Positions 1 through 11,300 of a stretch of 48,103 bases of DNA are shown here, one piece after another. Under the pieces are notes generated by a model. That model saw only the letters and a program-made list of their open reading frames with translations, searched no databases and was not told the DNA's origin. Numbering within the stretch: the first letter of the stretch is position 1; each line of letters begins with the position of its first letter. This DNA is from a virus, in IMG/VR virus record IMGVR_UViG_3300027861_000046, positions 1 to 48,103 of that record. The stretch is one strand, 5' to 3'. The translations under genes were made by a program, and so were the position numbers.

Positions 1-341
1 CATTTTGGTTTTGTGGTTTGTCCTGGTTGTTTGGCACAGGGTTTTCCGGCATATTTGCCACCCAATTGAACCCAACCAGGCTTGCCATCACTAGACCTAC
101 TCTTGCCAAACCAGTCACGCAAAGAACTATCACCACTTTTCGATTCACTTACTCCTCCACCATCTCCACCATTACCATTACCGTTTCCATCCCCATTACC
201 ATTTGTAGGAACATCGATACCAGTTTCTTCTGGTTCCTTTCCTCCACCAGAAAATCTAGCGGTTACTCTTAAACCCTTCGGAATAGGTTTACAAACCTCA
301 TCCGTATAACAATAATAATATCCTTGCTTACACTTTTTCAT
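1..341 (-). CDS. Partial gene: glycine-rich small structural or unknown protein (C-terminus outside window)
   Basis: The ATG is at 341 and the frame stays open for 113 codons to the left edge, so the C-terminus is missing. The visible part begins with a Cys/Tyr-rich stretch (MKKCKQGYYYCYTDEVCKP), then a Gly/Asn-rich linker of GNG repeats (about residues 53-68), then SLRDWFGKSRSSDGKPGWVQ and GGKYAGKPCAKQPGQ. That last part resembles the Trp/Lys/Cys motif (W.GKPC.+..G) of short phage and algal-virus proteins grouped around DUF5872. It is 14 bp downstream of gp16, where T4-like phages carry the large terminase next, so gp17 is probably just outside the window. The function is unknown; the reading frame itself is clear. 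Confidence 0.75.
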   Translation of the reverse strand, partial: MKKCKQGYYYCYTDEVCKPIPKGLRVTARFSGGGKEPEETGIDVPTNGNGDGNGNGNGGDGGGVSESKSGDSSLRDWFGKSRSSDGKPGWVQLGGKYAGKPCAKQPGQTTKPK

Positions 342-355
342 CGATGAAAAGTAGT

Positions 356-775
356 CTATTCTTTATTATTTAGAAAACCTTGCTTAAGCATTTTTTGAAG
401 TTCTGATGTGGACCCAACAAACACTGCATTATTAGTAACATTATTTGTGGTTTTCTTAGTTTCGTCTTCTACATCCTTAAGTTTCTTTTGTAGATCAATT
501 AACTTATCAGTAGTATCAGCAACACTCTTAATCAACTGCCCTGCGACCTCATATGCCCTTGGACTGCCTCCTTCCCCTGCTACCTCCATAATGCCATTGA
601 TTGCCTCCTGACCCTTCTCTATGAGGGAGTAGAGGTTCGCACGACTATAGATATAATCTTTCTCTATATCATCATCTTTCGATTTTACAATTTCAGGTTT
701 TTTGATTGGTTTTGACTCGACAATATCACTCTCAATATTCAGAGCCTCATCTATGGAATCATAATTGTTATTCAT
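356..775 (-). CDS. 16: Terminase small subunit (gp16-like)
   Basis: This 139-residue acidic protein follows gp15, which is the T4 gene order. In T4, gp16 (164 residues) forms a ring that recognises DNA and stimulates the gp17 packaging motor. The central part (residues 45-110, from SRANLYSLIEKGQEAINGIM to DLQKKLKDVEDE) is predicted helical with coiled-coil character, as expected for the oligomerising core of small terminases. The C-terminus is short and polar. The call rests on position, length and helical pattern rather than an invariant motif. It starts 5 bp after the gp15 stop, consistent with one late transcript. Confidence 0.8.
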   Translation of the reverse strand: MNNNYDSIDEALNIESDIVESKPIKKPEIVKSKDDDIEKDYIYSRANLYSLIEKGQEAINGIMEVAGEGGSPRAYEVAGQLIKSVADTTDKLIDLQKKLKDVEDETKKTTNNVTNNAVFVGSTSELQKMLKQGFLNNKE

Positions 776-780
776 ATCTA

Positions 781-1830
781 TTAAATGTCAATTTGTTGAG
801 TTGGACTATAATTTTTAGAATCGGAAAAAGTTTCCCATGTTTCATTGAAACCAAAATCATCACCAGGTACGATGAGTGCATCATCCGCAGGAGTTAGAAG
901 ATTTAAATCTGCATCTTTGAGATGTGTTGCTTTTGTAGTTGATTCGAAACCTCTTTCAACATATAATTGTGTTGAAGAGGGAATTTCTTTAATATAAATT
1001 ATTTCTTGATCAATAGAAACTCTGTCACCAACATTAAATCCTGTAGTGCTTTGTACAGGAATTAGAATATCATTTTCTGCAATTGTTTCTGTCAAATCTC
1101 CAGTATTATCATTATCATAATCTTTCTTTGCTCTAGGAGTTGTAATATATCTCATTTCTCTCTTCGCAGTCTTTCTATTAGTGTTGGTATAAAGATCAAC
1201 CTGAACTTTTTTGATTAAATTATCCGTAGAATCTGCAATTGGTCCAAATATATATGTCTTTGCGGTAAATCTTAAGGTATAAATTAATGCCCTTCTTACA
1301 GAAAAATCACCTTCATAATCATCTTGAAAATCTATGCTATTTAATTCAATTGGAATATCTTTTTTCTCCCCAATAGATTCAATTAAATCAATTGTAAGGT
1401 TAAAAGATGGTTGAAAGAAGGGTAAAATTTGCTCTATAATTTGTAATGCATCATCATTTAACTTTGCATAAATGCTCAATTCAAAATCAATATCATATGG
1501 AACAGGCATGTAAACTATTTTTGTAGTTCCATCTTTTCCACATGCTTTAAATGTTTGAGTAATAGTAGTTTTCCTTGCGGAATCATATCTTAGTCCTGTC
1601 ATTTCAAAAGACATTCTAGGCAAAGTAATTGCAATAGATTTTGAAAGATCTGCCTGTTGTTGAATTTTTGCTAAGAACTTTTGTGATGGACCATAACTTA
1701 ATCCCACTTTAGTCTCATCGACAATATCTCCATCATTTTCTAGATGTTTAATATAAATGTTATTAAATAGTGTACCAAAACCAATAATAGTTTTGCGTAT
1801 GATTTCGTGATAAAAATATGTTCCTAACAT
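781..1830 (-). CDS. 15: Tail completion and sheath stabiliser protein (gp15-like)
   Basis: In T4, gp15 forms the hexameric terminator ring on top of the tail tube and sheath and joins the tail to the neck. The N-terminus (MLGTYFYHEIIRKTIIGFGT followed by LFNNIYI) and the core TLPRMSFEMTGLRYDSARKT are typical of the T4-like family. The protein has 349 residues against 272 in T4. Part of the excess is a module at about residues 250-310 with VQSTTGFNVGDRVSIDQEII and VERGFESTTKATH, which also occurs in the gp7-like protein. Its start overlaps the gp14 stop by one base, so translation is probably coupled. Confidence 0.92.
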   Translation of the reverse strand: MLGTYFYHEIIRKTIIGFGTLFNNIYIKHLENDGDIVDETKVGLSYGPSQKFLAKIQQQADLSKSIAITLPRMSFEMTGLRYDSARKTTITQTFKACGKDGTTKIVYMPVPYDIDFELSIYAKLNDDALQIIEQILPFFQPSFNLTIDLIESIGEKKDIPIELNSIDFQDDYEGDFSVRRALIYTLRFTAKTYIFGPIADSTDNLIKKVQVDLYTNTNRKTAKREMRYITTPRAKKDYDNDNTGDLTETIAENDILIPVQSTTGFNVGDRVSIDQEIIYIKEIPSSTQLYVERGFESTTKATHLKDADLNLLTPADDALIVPGDDFGFNETWETFSDSKNYSPTQQIDI

Positions 1831-3269
1831 TAAAATTCTCCAAATGGATTAGTTTCTGTGAAGTCCAATATACTTTCTCCTTCTAATTCAAATTCTTCGT
1901 TAGAGTCATATGAATCCTCGTAACTATTTGAATTGTAAGATGTAACTATATAACTTGCCGACGATTCTGATCCTACGATAAGTTCTCCAGATAAAAATTT
2001 GCCATCATTTATAGCGACTCTCAGTACTCCAGGAGGATTTGCCGAATCTACTTCTGTTAATATATCAAATTCTCTTACATATGCGATTGTTCCGGAAGTA
2101 GTTCCAGTTACTTTTTCATTATACTCAAAATTTCCTCCAAATCCAGTACCAGCAGCAGAAACGGAAACTGTAGGTGTTACTGTATACCCAAAACCAGCAT
2201 TAGTAATTTGAAATGATGTTATCGTACCATTACTATCAATAATTGCTTCCACCAATGCCGTTTGACCAATACCAGGTTCTGGATTTGGAACTGATACTGT
2301 TGGTTTTTGGTAATAACCGATTGGACTATTAGTAAGTAAAATTTTTCTTAACCCATCATTTACAACAACAGATGTTGCTGATGCACCTACCCCACCTCCC
2401 CCAGTAATTGTTACTGTTGGAGGATTGTTAACATCATAATTTCTTCCACCATCAGTAATTCTTATAGATTCGATGGATTGTATTCCACCCACAGAAGTTG
2501 TAATTGCGACTGCGGTTGCATTAATTCCAAAAACTCCTCCCGGAGATTCTGATATAGTCACAGTAGGTGTTGAAGTATATCCATAACCATCTTCGTTGAG
2601 AATAATTTGTCCTACTACTCCATCTGAAATAAGTGCCCCTGCTTCCACATTAGTAGCAGAAACTGGTGCTAAATTTATGGTTGTAATATATCCTTCATCT
2701 TCTACAGTTCTATCAAGTTCTTCTATTGAAGTATCAATAGATTCATTTTCGTATTCATAGAGTTCACATTGAAGTTCATAGATATAATTTTTACCTAGTT
2801 GATAAAAAGGTTTTTCATGTTCGACTCTTTTTATCTCAAACAATCTTTGACCTAAAGGAAAATAAATTAAATCACCTTCAGAAGGTCTATTTGCTAATAA
2901 TGGTTCAATTCCAGTTAAAGAACCTTGTTCAATAGCATAATTGGTTCCCTGTAAAAATGTCGAAATAAAATCCTCAAATCTTTCTCTGGAAATAATTAAA
3001 TTTATTTCATTTTTCAATCTCAATCCAAATTTTGTCATAATATCAGATCCAGGAGAATATCCTTCATAATTATCAAGATATGCTTCTATTAAAAAACTAT
3101 CATTAAATTTTGATGTTTCTACTTCGTTGAGAATATTATCAATATTTATTACTTTTCTTGGTAAATAATATACATCAATACCATAAATTTTTAACTGTTC
3201 ATTAATTAGATCTTGAACTAAGAATTGTTCTGTAGAAGAACCCTGAAGAAAAAATGGATTTAATGCCAT
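1830..3269 (-). CDS. 14: Neck protein gp14 with long beta-repeat extension
   Basis: gp14 is a head-completion or neck protein that, with gp13, connects the portal to the tail. Residues 1-190 carry the family core: MALNPFFLQGSSTEQFLVQD, IDVYYLPRKV, FGLRLKNEINLIISRERFED and SEGDLIYFPLGQRLFEIKRV. After this core the protein runs to 479 residues, against 256 in T4. The extra part (about 205-430) holds repeated Gly-Tyr-Pro beta units such as NEDGYGYTSTPTVTISESPG, DGGRNYDVNNPPTVTITGGG and NAGFGYTVTPTVSVS. These units recur in gp7, gp8 and the 2458-residue protein. The tail end is very acidic. I infer the extension decorates the neck or binds a partner. Confidence 0.92.
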   Translation of the reverse strand: MALNPFFLQGSSTEQFLVQDLINEQLKIYGIDVYYLPRKVINIDNILNEVETSKFNDSFLIEAYLDNYEGYSPGSDIMTKFGLRLKNEINLIISRERFEDFISTFLQGTNYAIEQGSLTGIEPLLANRPSEGDLIYFPLGQRLFEIKRVEHEKPFYQLGKNYIYELQCELYEYENESIDTSIEELDRTVEDEGYITTINLAPVSATNVEAGALISDGVVGQIILNEDGYGYTSTPTVTISESPGGVFGINATAVAITTSVGGIQSIESIRITDGGRNYDVNNPPTVTITGGGGVGASATSVVVNDGLRKILLTNSPIGYYQKPTVSVPNPEPGIGQTALVEAIIDSNGTITSFQITNAGFGYTVTPTVSVSAAGTGFGGNFEYNEKVTGTTSGTIAYVREFDILTEVDSANPPGVLRVAINDGKFLSGELIVGSESSASYIVTSYNSNSYEDSYDSNEEFELEGESILDFTETNPFGEF

Positions 3270-3274
3270 AGTTA

Positions 3275-4114
3275 TTAACCTATCATATCGTATGGTGGAA
3301 GTTCATATTCAGAAGACATACTCTGTTTTATTGCTTCCAATTCTCTTTCGGCATCTTCATAAAGTTGTCTTCCATTTAGTTCAATTCCTCCAGGAAGTTT
3401 GACTCCATTGAATTTAATTAAATTTTGTCCCCATTGTTTTTTTATAAGTGCTGTCAAGTATTTTTTTATAAATGAATCATTATAAACTTGAGTAAATGAT
3501 TCTGGATCTAATGCCCTGTAACAATCAATTACAAAAAATGTATCTTTAGATTGTGCTCCCCAATCTATATCTAAATATAATCTATCTTGTCTTTTGTTAT
3601 ATCTTATCTGTTTATCTGTGGTGAGTAAAAAATCAATATCTTCGAGATATGTTTTTGTCATTGCATAAGTTAGCAAGTCAACGGAACTAAAGGAATAAAG
3701 ATCATTTAAAAAAAGTTGGTACTTAATACTAAACATTCCTCCTGATATTGTACTAGTATCAAATTTAAATATTTTTTCAATTCCTATTACAGAATCTGGA
3801 ACTTGAATATAATTGGAATTTTCATAAAAACTAAAAGTAGTTGATGTACCGACTATAGTTGATGTTCCTGTAGTTGTTACAATTCCAACTTCACCTGGTC
3901 CTCCTGCCTTTCCCCTATTAATATCATCTTGAGATATTTTATATTTTAAAAACATTCTCTCGACACCATCAAAGTGTCTTTCATTGAAATACTGAATGGC
4001 ATCATCAACTAAATCATCAATTTGATCATCATCAACGTTAATTTCTAAAACCGGTGCTCCCAGTTTTCTAAGACAATAGTTAATTAATCCTTGTCTTGTA
4101 CTTGGTTTAGCCAC
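3275..4114 (-). CDS. 13: Neck protein (gp13-like)
   Basis: This is the head-to-tail connector protein of T4-like phages, 279 residues against 309 in T4. Recognisable segments are STRQGLINYCLRKLGAPVLE, INVDDDQIDDLVDDAIQYFN and ERHFDGVERMFLKYKISQDD near the N-terminus, and KKYLTALIKKQWGQNLIKFN with GVKLPGGIELNGRQLYEDAE near the C-terminus. The start is GTG: the sequence TAGTGG shows the upstream stop TAG sharing its G with GTG. The order gp13-gp14-gp15-gp16 matches T4. In T4, gp13 and gp14 act together on filled heads before tail joining. Confidence 0.93.
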   Translation of the reverse strand: MAKPSTRQGLINYCLRKLGAPVLEINVDDDQIDDLVDDAIQYFNERHFDGVERMFLKYKISQDDINRGKAGGPGEVGIVTTTGTSTIVGTSTTFSFYENSNYIQVPDSVIGIEKIFKFDTSTISGGMFSIKYQLFLNDLYSFSSVDLLTYAMTKTYLEDIDFLLTTDKQIRYNKRQDRLYLDIDWGAQSKDTFFVIDCYRALDPESFTQVYNDSFIKKYLTALIKKQWGQNLIKFNGVKLPGGIELNGRQLYEDAERELEAIKQSMSSEYELPPYDMIG

Positions 4115-4779
4115 TAGTATGATCCTCCATCAATAGTGCTTGTCCATGCAGGAGTACCTATTCCCGCTGTTTCTAGTGTTGTTAATATATAGTTACTTGT
4201 TTCAATTGAAGTTTCTGTACTAGATGCTCCAACTAATTTCCCATCATTGTCGAAGTATGCGACACCATTGGGTCCGTTATAATCGCCAGAATCATAATAT
4301 AAACCTTCGGTAACTGAAACAAATCCAACAATACTTACATTATCATTTATGTATAAATTACCTCCTACATAAAGATCTCCTCCAGTAGTGGTAATTCCCC
4401 CAGAAGAAGAAAGTGATGTAATTCCAACAATAGATATATTTCCACCAATATTTACAGATTCACTTACACCAATACCACCATTAACTACTAATGCACCAGT
4501 TGAAGTTGATGAAGAATTTGTTTCGTTGGTAAAAGTTACTATACCAGATAATACTAAAGTGGACGAATCTATAGTATCCGTCATCACAAAAGTTTGTGTA
4601 GAAAGATCCCATACAAGGATCATTCCATCACGAGTCTTTAATTGAGCATTAACATCATTTAAATCAATTAATTTTGAAGCTGCAGAAGTTTGTTGAGATA
4701 AAACTTTTACAGCATTTTGAGTACCTGTTCTCGCCTTTATAGTTCTATTATTAACAACTTTTGCTTTTATACCTGACAT
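4114..4779 (-). CDS. Virion structural protein, fibre-like, unassigned
   Basis: The 221-residue product has a conserved N-terminal patch (IKAKVVNNRTIKARTGTQ, TRDGMILVWDLSTQTFVM) followed by Gly/Ser/Thr/Val-rich beta repeats such as STGALVVNGGIGVSESVNIG and GGITTTGGDLYVGGNLYI. Repeats of the form GALVVxGGxGVxxxVNIGG are typical of phage tail-fibre and baseplate-fibre shafts. It lies between gp13 and the 2458-residue baseplate protein and overlaps the gp13 start by one base. A late-expressed virion protein is likely; I cannot assign it to a specific T4 gene. Confidence 0.7.
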   Translation of the reverse strand: MSGIKAKVVNNRTIKARTGTQNAVKVLSQQTSAASKLIDLNDVNAQLKTRDGMILVWDLSTQTFVMTDTIDSSTLVLSGIVTFTNETNSSSTSTGALVVNGGIGVSESVNIGGNISIVGITSLSSSGGITTTGGDLYVGGNLYINDNVSIVGFVSVTEGLYYDSGDYNGPNGVAYFDNDGKLVGASSTETSIETSNYILTTLETAGIGTPAWTSTIDGGSY

Positions 4780-5123
4780 TATCTAGTCACTCCTCCTCTA
4801 ACTATTGCGGATCCTTCAACCGCTTTTGTTATAGAAGTTTCTCCTGGAGATGTTAATTTTACATCATAAACATATCTTCCTGGTTTTATGCCTTCGGTAA
4901 TTGTAGATGCCAAACTAATAGAAATTATGCCATTAGTACCATCACCGACAATATTTGTATTCACAACTGTAAATATAGAACTTGAGTATGTTTTTCTTAT
5001 TTGTGAGTTTATAGTATATCCACTCAAATTTAATGGAAGATTTGTATTACTGTCTTCTAATTCAAATGTAGTTTCAAAATCAAATCCTTGCTCAATCACT
5101 ATATTTGATACGAAAACTGCCAT
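4779..5123 (-). CDS. Small beta-rich structural protein, unassigned
   Basis: The 114-residue product begins MAVFVSNIVIEQGFDFETTF and contains NLSGYTINSQIRKTYSSS and KPGRYVYDVKLTSPGETSIT. This Ig-like beta pattern, including a GYTxxxQIR strand, resembles the N-terminal domain of phage baseplate or receptor-binding accessory proteins (BppU-like). That similarity is judged by eye. A TATAAATA late promoter lies about 31 bp upstream of the start. It is followed directly, with a one-base overlap, by the fibre-like 221-residue gene. Confidence 0.65.
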   Translation of the reverse strand: MAVFVSNIVIEQGFDFETTFELEDSNTNLPLNLSGYTINSQIRKTYSSSIFTVVNTNIVGDGTNGIISISLASTITEGIKPGRYVYDVKLTSPGETSITKAVEGSAIVRGGVTR

Positions 5124-5153
5124 TATTTTAATATTTTTTTGTAGTTATACGTA

Positions 5154-5161
5154 TATTTATA
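5154..5161 (-). promoter_or_regulatory. T4-type late promoter (TATAAATA)
   Basis: TATAAATA on the minus strand, about 31 bp before the ATG of the 114-residue gene, inside the last codons of the 69-residue gene. It would drive the neck genes gp13-gp16 separately from the upstream giant genes. Confidence 0.8.
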
Positions 5162-5366
5162 ATTTAGATTTCAATAACTCATTTAATAGAATTTTAATTT
5201 CTTGAATGTCACGTTTCATATTATTTAATTCTTCTTTCTCGGAAGTTTTTCTTTTCATCCTATTCATATATCTATCATAAGCAATATCGTCACAATTAAC
5301 AATTGCTCCAGTATCCTCATCTCTATAAAGATGAGGATGATCTTTAACTTTTATTAAATTCTTCAT
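5157..5366 (-). CDS. Small conserved unknown protein with C-terminal coiled coil
   Basis: The 69-residue product starts MKNLIKVKDHPHLYRDEDTG and AIVNCDDIAYDRYMNRMKRK, then changes to a heptad-like Glu/Lys/Leu helix (EELNNMKRDIQEIKILLNEL). Its ATG overlaps the stop of the 2458-residue gene (ATGA), indicating coupled translation. Similar short proteins sit near gp13 in cyanophage structural blocks. The late promoter for the next gene lies inside its last codons. It may be a minor virion or assembly protein; no function can be read from the sequence. Confidence 0.7.
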   Translation of the reverse strand: MKNLIKVKDHPHLYRDEDTGAIVNCDDIAYDRYMNRMKRKTSEKEELNNMKRDIQEIKILLNELLKSKL

Positions 5367-8300
5367 GCTAATGCGATTGTTCGAAGATCACTAATAATTG
5401 GTGCATTTGCCTGATCAGTTCCTGACATAATAATTTTAATTGAATATCCACTAAATTCTCCCAAATCATTAGCACTAAACTCATATTCTAAGAACTGGTT
5501 AGCAGAACTTGCAGGAACTTTAACATCAGATTTCCCGTTATTTAAAGATGGATCAACAACTCTAAATCCACCATCAGAAGTTGTAACAAGATTCTCATAT
5601 CCAGGGAACAATTCAAATTCTTGTTCAATTTCAGATGAATCATCTCTGACAAGACTATAAAGAACTCTAATGTCTGAAGATGCAGGTCTATATGCCCCAA
5701 GTATAACCTTCAAAGAAGATGCTGGTTTAGAAAGACTAACAGTATCAGAAACATAGATTGCTGAGTGTGGATCATCTAAAATAGAATTTACTCTAAAATC
5801 AGTAGCAAAATCAGTAACAGGTCTATTCAAATAGTTTGATGCAAATTCAACAGTAGAATTTTCTAGATTTATAATTGGAGATAAATTTTCATCTGTACTG
5901 TTTAGTGTAATTGCTGCAGTAAATGATCTTCTTCCAGAAACATTATTGAATACTGGTTGTTGTAATTCATTTACTCTAGAGCACACTATTCTGGTAGATT
6001 TTAAATTATTGAAAGAATTTAACTCTACAGGTTCTACTTCATTTAAAAGTTGGAAAGAAGTTTCAGTGCCATCAATACTAGTTCCGGTTGTCGTTCGAAT
6101 TACGGCACTTACTGAAGTCGAATCTCCAGGTGCCTGAACAAAGAATCTCGGATTTAAAGAATTAAACTGAATATTTTCAGTTGCATAGACATTATTTCCA
6201 CCACCAACAAATTGTCTATTAAATGATAATTGTGGCAAAGTTGCAGTATCTGCAGATCTATTTACTCCATATGTAGCACTTCGATCTATTTCAACATAAT
6301 ATCCATTAGAATCAATTCCAGTATCGGAAATATCATAAATTACATTATTAATTCTTCTTAAAGATACTCCATTAAACTCATATTTCTGAACCTTAGAATT
6401 AACTTCATGAGATTCAGTTTTTCCTTCAATACCTCTAACAAGAGTTCCTAATTCATTTGAAGATACTGTTTGGTATGATATAACTTCATCTCCAATTTTT
6501 ACATATCCTGGATTAGAAGCACTAACAGTCAATCCCTCAAAAGTTTCAAAGACGGAAGAATCTTGAACAAATATTGTATTCAATTCTGTTGATAATAAAC
6601 CAGCAGTAAGAATTGATGGAGAAATATCAGATTCAACACCACTCAATTGCAATTTATTATTATTGGCATACATTCCATGATTGAAATGACTTACCTCTAA
6701 GTAATTTCCAGAATTTGTACCTGTGTTTGTTCTATCTGTAATTTGAGTAGTACCTAAAGATACAATGGTTGTATCAGTATCATAGTAACTTACTCCAATA
6801 CCAGTTCGGAATGCATTTCCTGCACCAACTTCACCTTGAACATCAGTCAAGTAAAGTGTATCTCTTCCAGTAATTGCACTAATAGAAATTAATGCACCTC
6901 TTCCAGTTGTGCCACTATTAACCTCTACTACATCACCAACTTCATATCCGGAACCACTATCAGTTATTGTCACATTAGTGATTGCACCATTTCCATCTAC
7001 ACTATCAATAGTAAGTTTCAATCCACTACCTTTTCCGACCAGAGTAGTTGTTGCTAAATCCGACTGAGTTGTATAATTTTCTCCACCATTAGTAACTGTT
7101 GGAGTTCCACTAACTGGCCCTCCAGCATACTCAATATATCCATAACTATTTGGAATAGAACCAGCAATTTTTCTACCAGTATTTAAAATATCAATCAGTC
7201 CAGAATCTGTGAATGTTGTAACTCCAAGATTGACAGTTTTTGGTAGACCTGTAACTGGGTTTGTAAGTAAATTATTTACATATCCATTACTTTGATCTAA
7301 AGGTGGATTGCCAAAATATGCAATACCCGTATTTGCTGTGAACTTTGCTTTATAAAGTTTAAATTTAAGATCTAATTCTTGTGTAGGTGTCCAAATAGAT
7401 CCATTTTGAGACTTAAACAAACTACCAAGTGCGAATTGCTTACTATAAATGACTGCTTCTGCATCAGGTAAAGATTGTGTATTAACAGTTCTCTCTCCCA
7501 TTTTTGCAATCCAAACTTCATATTCATCTGAAGTAGGTGCAAGTAAAACTACAGCATATTCATTTCCTGGGGCAAGATATTTCGGTTCATCAAATGTAAC
7601 TCTTGTCGCAGTTTCTCCAGTTGCTGATGTTGTAATTTGATCTGGATATAATGTTTTAGATTCTCCAACCAGATTTAGAGTTGGAATACCAAGTTCCACT
7701 GTTCTTATTTGAACTTCAAGAGGTTCACTACCTGCTGGTTTGTTAGCAAAATAGATATCTAATTCAGTAAGAACTACACCTTTATCATCACTACTAAATC
7801 CATTTAAATCGGGAGCATCAATATCTCTACCGACAACAAATGACTGTGCAAGAGGATCAGATCTTCTCGCTCTAACAACCTCACGTCTAGTTGTTGTTAT
7901 AGTTGTAGTACGTCTTACCGTAGTGTCAATAGTTGTCGTTACTGTAGTCTGTATTTGTCTTGTTAAGAGAGTTCCAACAGCACTATAAGATCCTTGACCG
8001 GTAGAAATTAACTTACTTCCAGGTAATGGTTTGGTATTTGTAGAACTACTAGTTAATAAGTATGTCTTTTTACCAGTAAGAAGTCTTGGATTTGGTGCCG
8101 GATTTGTATGTGGATTCTTGATAAAGAATGAACCAAAAAGATCTCCATAATTATCAGATATCAATCTTAAATCTTTTACATATGCAATTGCACCACTCGT
8201 TTGCCCAACAATTTTTGCTCCTTTGGTAATGTATCCAAAAAATCTTCCCTGTGCTTCATCAGATAATGAATTCAAATCAATATTTAATGTTTTAGATGAT

Positions 8301-11300
8301 TGACTATAAGAATTTGGCAAATTCTCCTTTCTTACATATGGATTAATGTTATAAGTTCTTGATGGTGAATTGAAGGAACCTTCTTTATGATTTGATGTTG
8401 CAAGTCTAAACCGACCTGTTTCTTGTCCACCTTTATATACTTTTACTGTTTCACCTGATGTAAATGATCCTTGTAAAGTGCCAGATGTTTCTAAAGATGT
8501 GCTATTAGCAATTTCTACGAGTTTTGGTATAAAATCTACATTACTATGATTATCTAAGAACTGATAATGTCTTGTGAGGGGTTTTAGTGATCTTCCGAAG
8601 AAAGAAACATTTCTAGATCTAATATATTGCTCATCACCACTTGAGATTAGAACATCTCTAGATCGTACATCAACTCTAGTTCTAGAACTTATTGAAGTCT
8701 GTGTTCTAGAGTTTGTACTACTTCTCCAGTCTGTTCTTTGCGTTGCTTGTCTGATTCGAAGGAGAGCAAATGCAAAGAAATCCAATCTATTTCTAAAACG
8801 AGGTATTTCAGGTGTTTCATTCTGTATTGGTATTGATACTGTGTTTCTAACAGTGTTAGTAACAACATTAGTAGTTCTTCTTGTTATATTCTGTACAGAA
8901 GGAGGAATGTATATTGTTCTAATCCAAAAATCATTTTCTGGGGATAATTTTACACTTCCAACATATTCTATTACATGGAATGGATTGACATTTTCAACAC
9001 GAGTAGCAAGTGGTTGCTCTAACCAATCAATAGAATCATATTTTAGAGTAACAACATTTCCAGTTTTTTGAATATTTGGATCTAATAACTCAAAGTTGGT
9101 TGTTAAATCTAAATTTTCTTCAGAAATTTCTGATGAAGGTAAAACTCTTTGTCTTAAGGAATTTGAAAGAAGTCTTGGTCTCAATTGACCTTCACTAATA
9201 TCTGCTGATGTTAAATTTTGGTCAGAAAGATTGCCATCTACAAAATTATCTACAAAGAAACCAGACTTAAATCTATTATTACCATCTTCATCTTCAATAC
9301 GCAATGCTTCAGTACTCACCTCTAATAAACTTAAAGATGTGACTCTTTCTAAGTTTTCTATTCTATCTTCAAGTTGACCAATATCTCTCATGGTATATCT
9401 TCTATTATCAACCAAATTAATAGAAACATCATCAGGGTCATAAAGATATGGTGGAAGTATAATCGTTGCCAATTCCATCAAACTTTGATCATTACTTGGA
9501 GATGCTTTTGGATCTTTTGCTGAAACACCTTTACTAACAATAAGGTTTTCAAACTTATCAAGATATAATTTATCAATTCTAGGAAGATAAAAATCAAACC
9601 CAATTAAAGAACTCTCACCAGGTTTTAAGTTATAATCTGTAGTAAATGTTCTTGACCCAAAATCAAATGGTGAAGAACTTATTCCTGAATAATTAACAAC
9701 TCTTGGTCTAAAATCTAATGTATCAGAAGCTCTAACATTATTAGGTCCAATTGTAGGAATATCATTTAAAAATCTATCAGAATCATAACTTAAAACAGTA
9801 AATACATCTCCAGTATCTGATGCAGGAACTATATAATGATCAAAAACAACTAGCAACCTTTTAGATGGTTCCGAATCTGTTGTTCTAATCAATCTTGAAT
9901 AATCATAATATTCATTTTTCTGTCCACCATCAAGAACAAAATTATTTGTTACATTATTATATTTTCCTAATGTAATAGACTGAACAGTAGATATAATATT
10001 AGATTCTTTAAATGTTACAGTTTCTCCCGCAATAAAAGTATTCTGGTTTAGATAAACTACTCCCAGTTTATCTAAACCACCTGACGAACCACCTTCTGGA
10101 TCAGTGGAAGCATTATTTGTGACTACTCTTGCAACTGTTCCACTTTCAGAACCAATGATATTTTCACCAATAATCGCATCTGTTCCAACATTAGATATTG
10201 AAGAAAATTTTATTACGTCTAATGTGGGATTTGCAGTATTTGTTGATTCGTATACTACAAGAACTTTTGAGACATCAGGAACATTTAATGAAATTTGATC
10301 ATCTTGAACTCTGAGTCCATAATATGGATTATATGTTAGTCCATCATTGATTGATATGCTAGATGCAGACCCAGATTGTGCTAATTTTGATAACTCGACT
10401 ACTTCTACTGCACTTCTAGTAAATTTTTTGATTTTACTTTGAATTCCATTCTTTTTGAGAGTTGTATTTACAACTATATCTGATTGATCGGAGGTTAATC
10501 CTTCAATTTCGACTCCAGTTCCCCCTCCAGTAAGAGTAAATGCATCAGAAGTTATTGTTCCAATTCCTCCCCCAGTATAATGAATAGAATATCTTTCTTG
10601 ATCAAATGATTCGTAAAATGCACTTGTAATACCAGTTGGTAGTAGACCAAATACCAAATCTCCATCAACATCAGTTGATCCTTGAGTTATTTGCTTTGTT
10701 ATTGCTAACTGCGAATTAGAAAGATCAACTGAAGATATGTTAGATTCAGGTAGATTTGTATAAAGAAATCCATTTTCACTATTTCTTATTTGTGCTTTTC
10801 TAAGATTTGCTGTATAATTTCCATTTCCGATGGAAGTTCCGTCATATACTCCACTAACACTATCAATACTAGCAATAGTTAGTGTTGCTAAATCTGAAGA
10901 AATTGATACAATTCTATTATATTTTAAATTAGTTCCCTCTACGACACTAATTATTTCGTTCTCTTTCACTCCAGAGAATAATTTTCCTGGACTTGTTACT
11001 TGAGTTCCAGTGACATTAACTTCTGTAATCCCATTAGAGAATTTTCTAGGACTTAGAACTGCATCTGCAGTAAAATTATATCCTGTAGATAAAAATGCAG
11101 AAAAACTTGGAAACTCTTCTGCTCCTTTTTGTCTAACAGTATCAAGTTGGTCAATTGTATTTTGAGTAAAACTTGCAATTGTTAATGCAGTTTCAATTCC
11201 ATTAACAATTAGTTTTTCTCCGGTTACAAAAGTTCCTGAAGTTTGAGAAAGATTTAAATCTGCTGTAGAGGCACCAAGAACAACAAAACCACTTGCTCCA

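Noticed and set aside
1-309. Plus-strand ORFs at the left edge
   Set aside because: They are antisense to the Gly-rich partial gene and their composition mirrors its codons.
8574-9071. Plus-strand ORF of 165 codons opposite the 2458-residue gene
   Set aside because: It lies antisense to a well-supported structural gene, has no ribosome site or family resemblance, and arises from the AT-rich codon pattern of the real gene.
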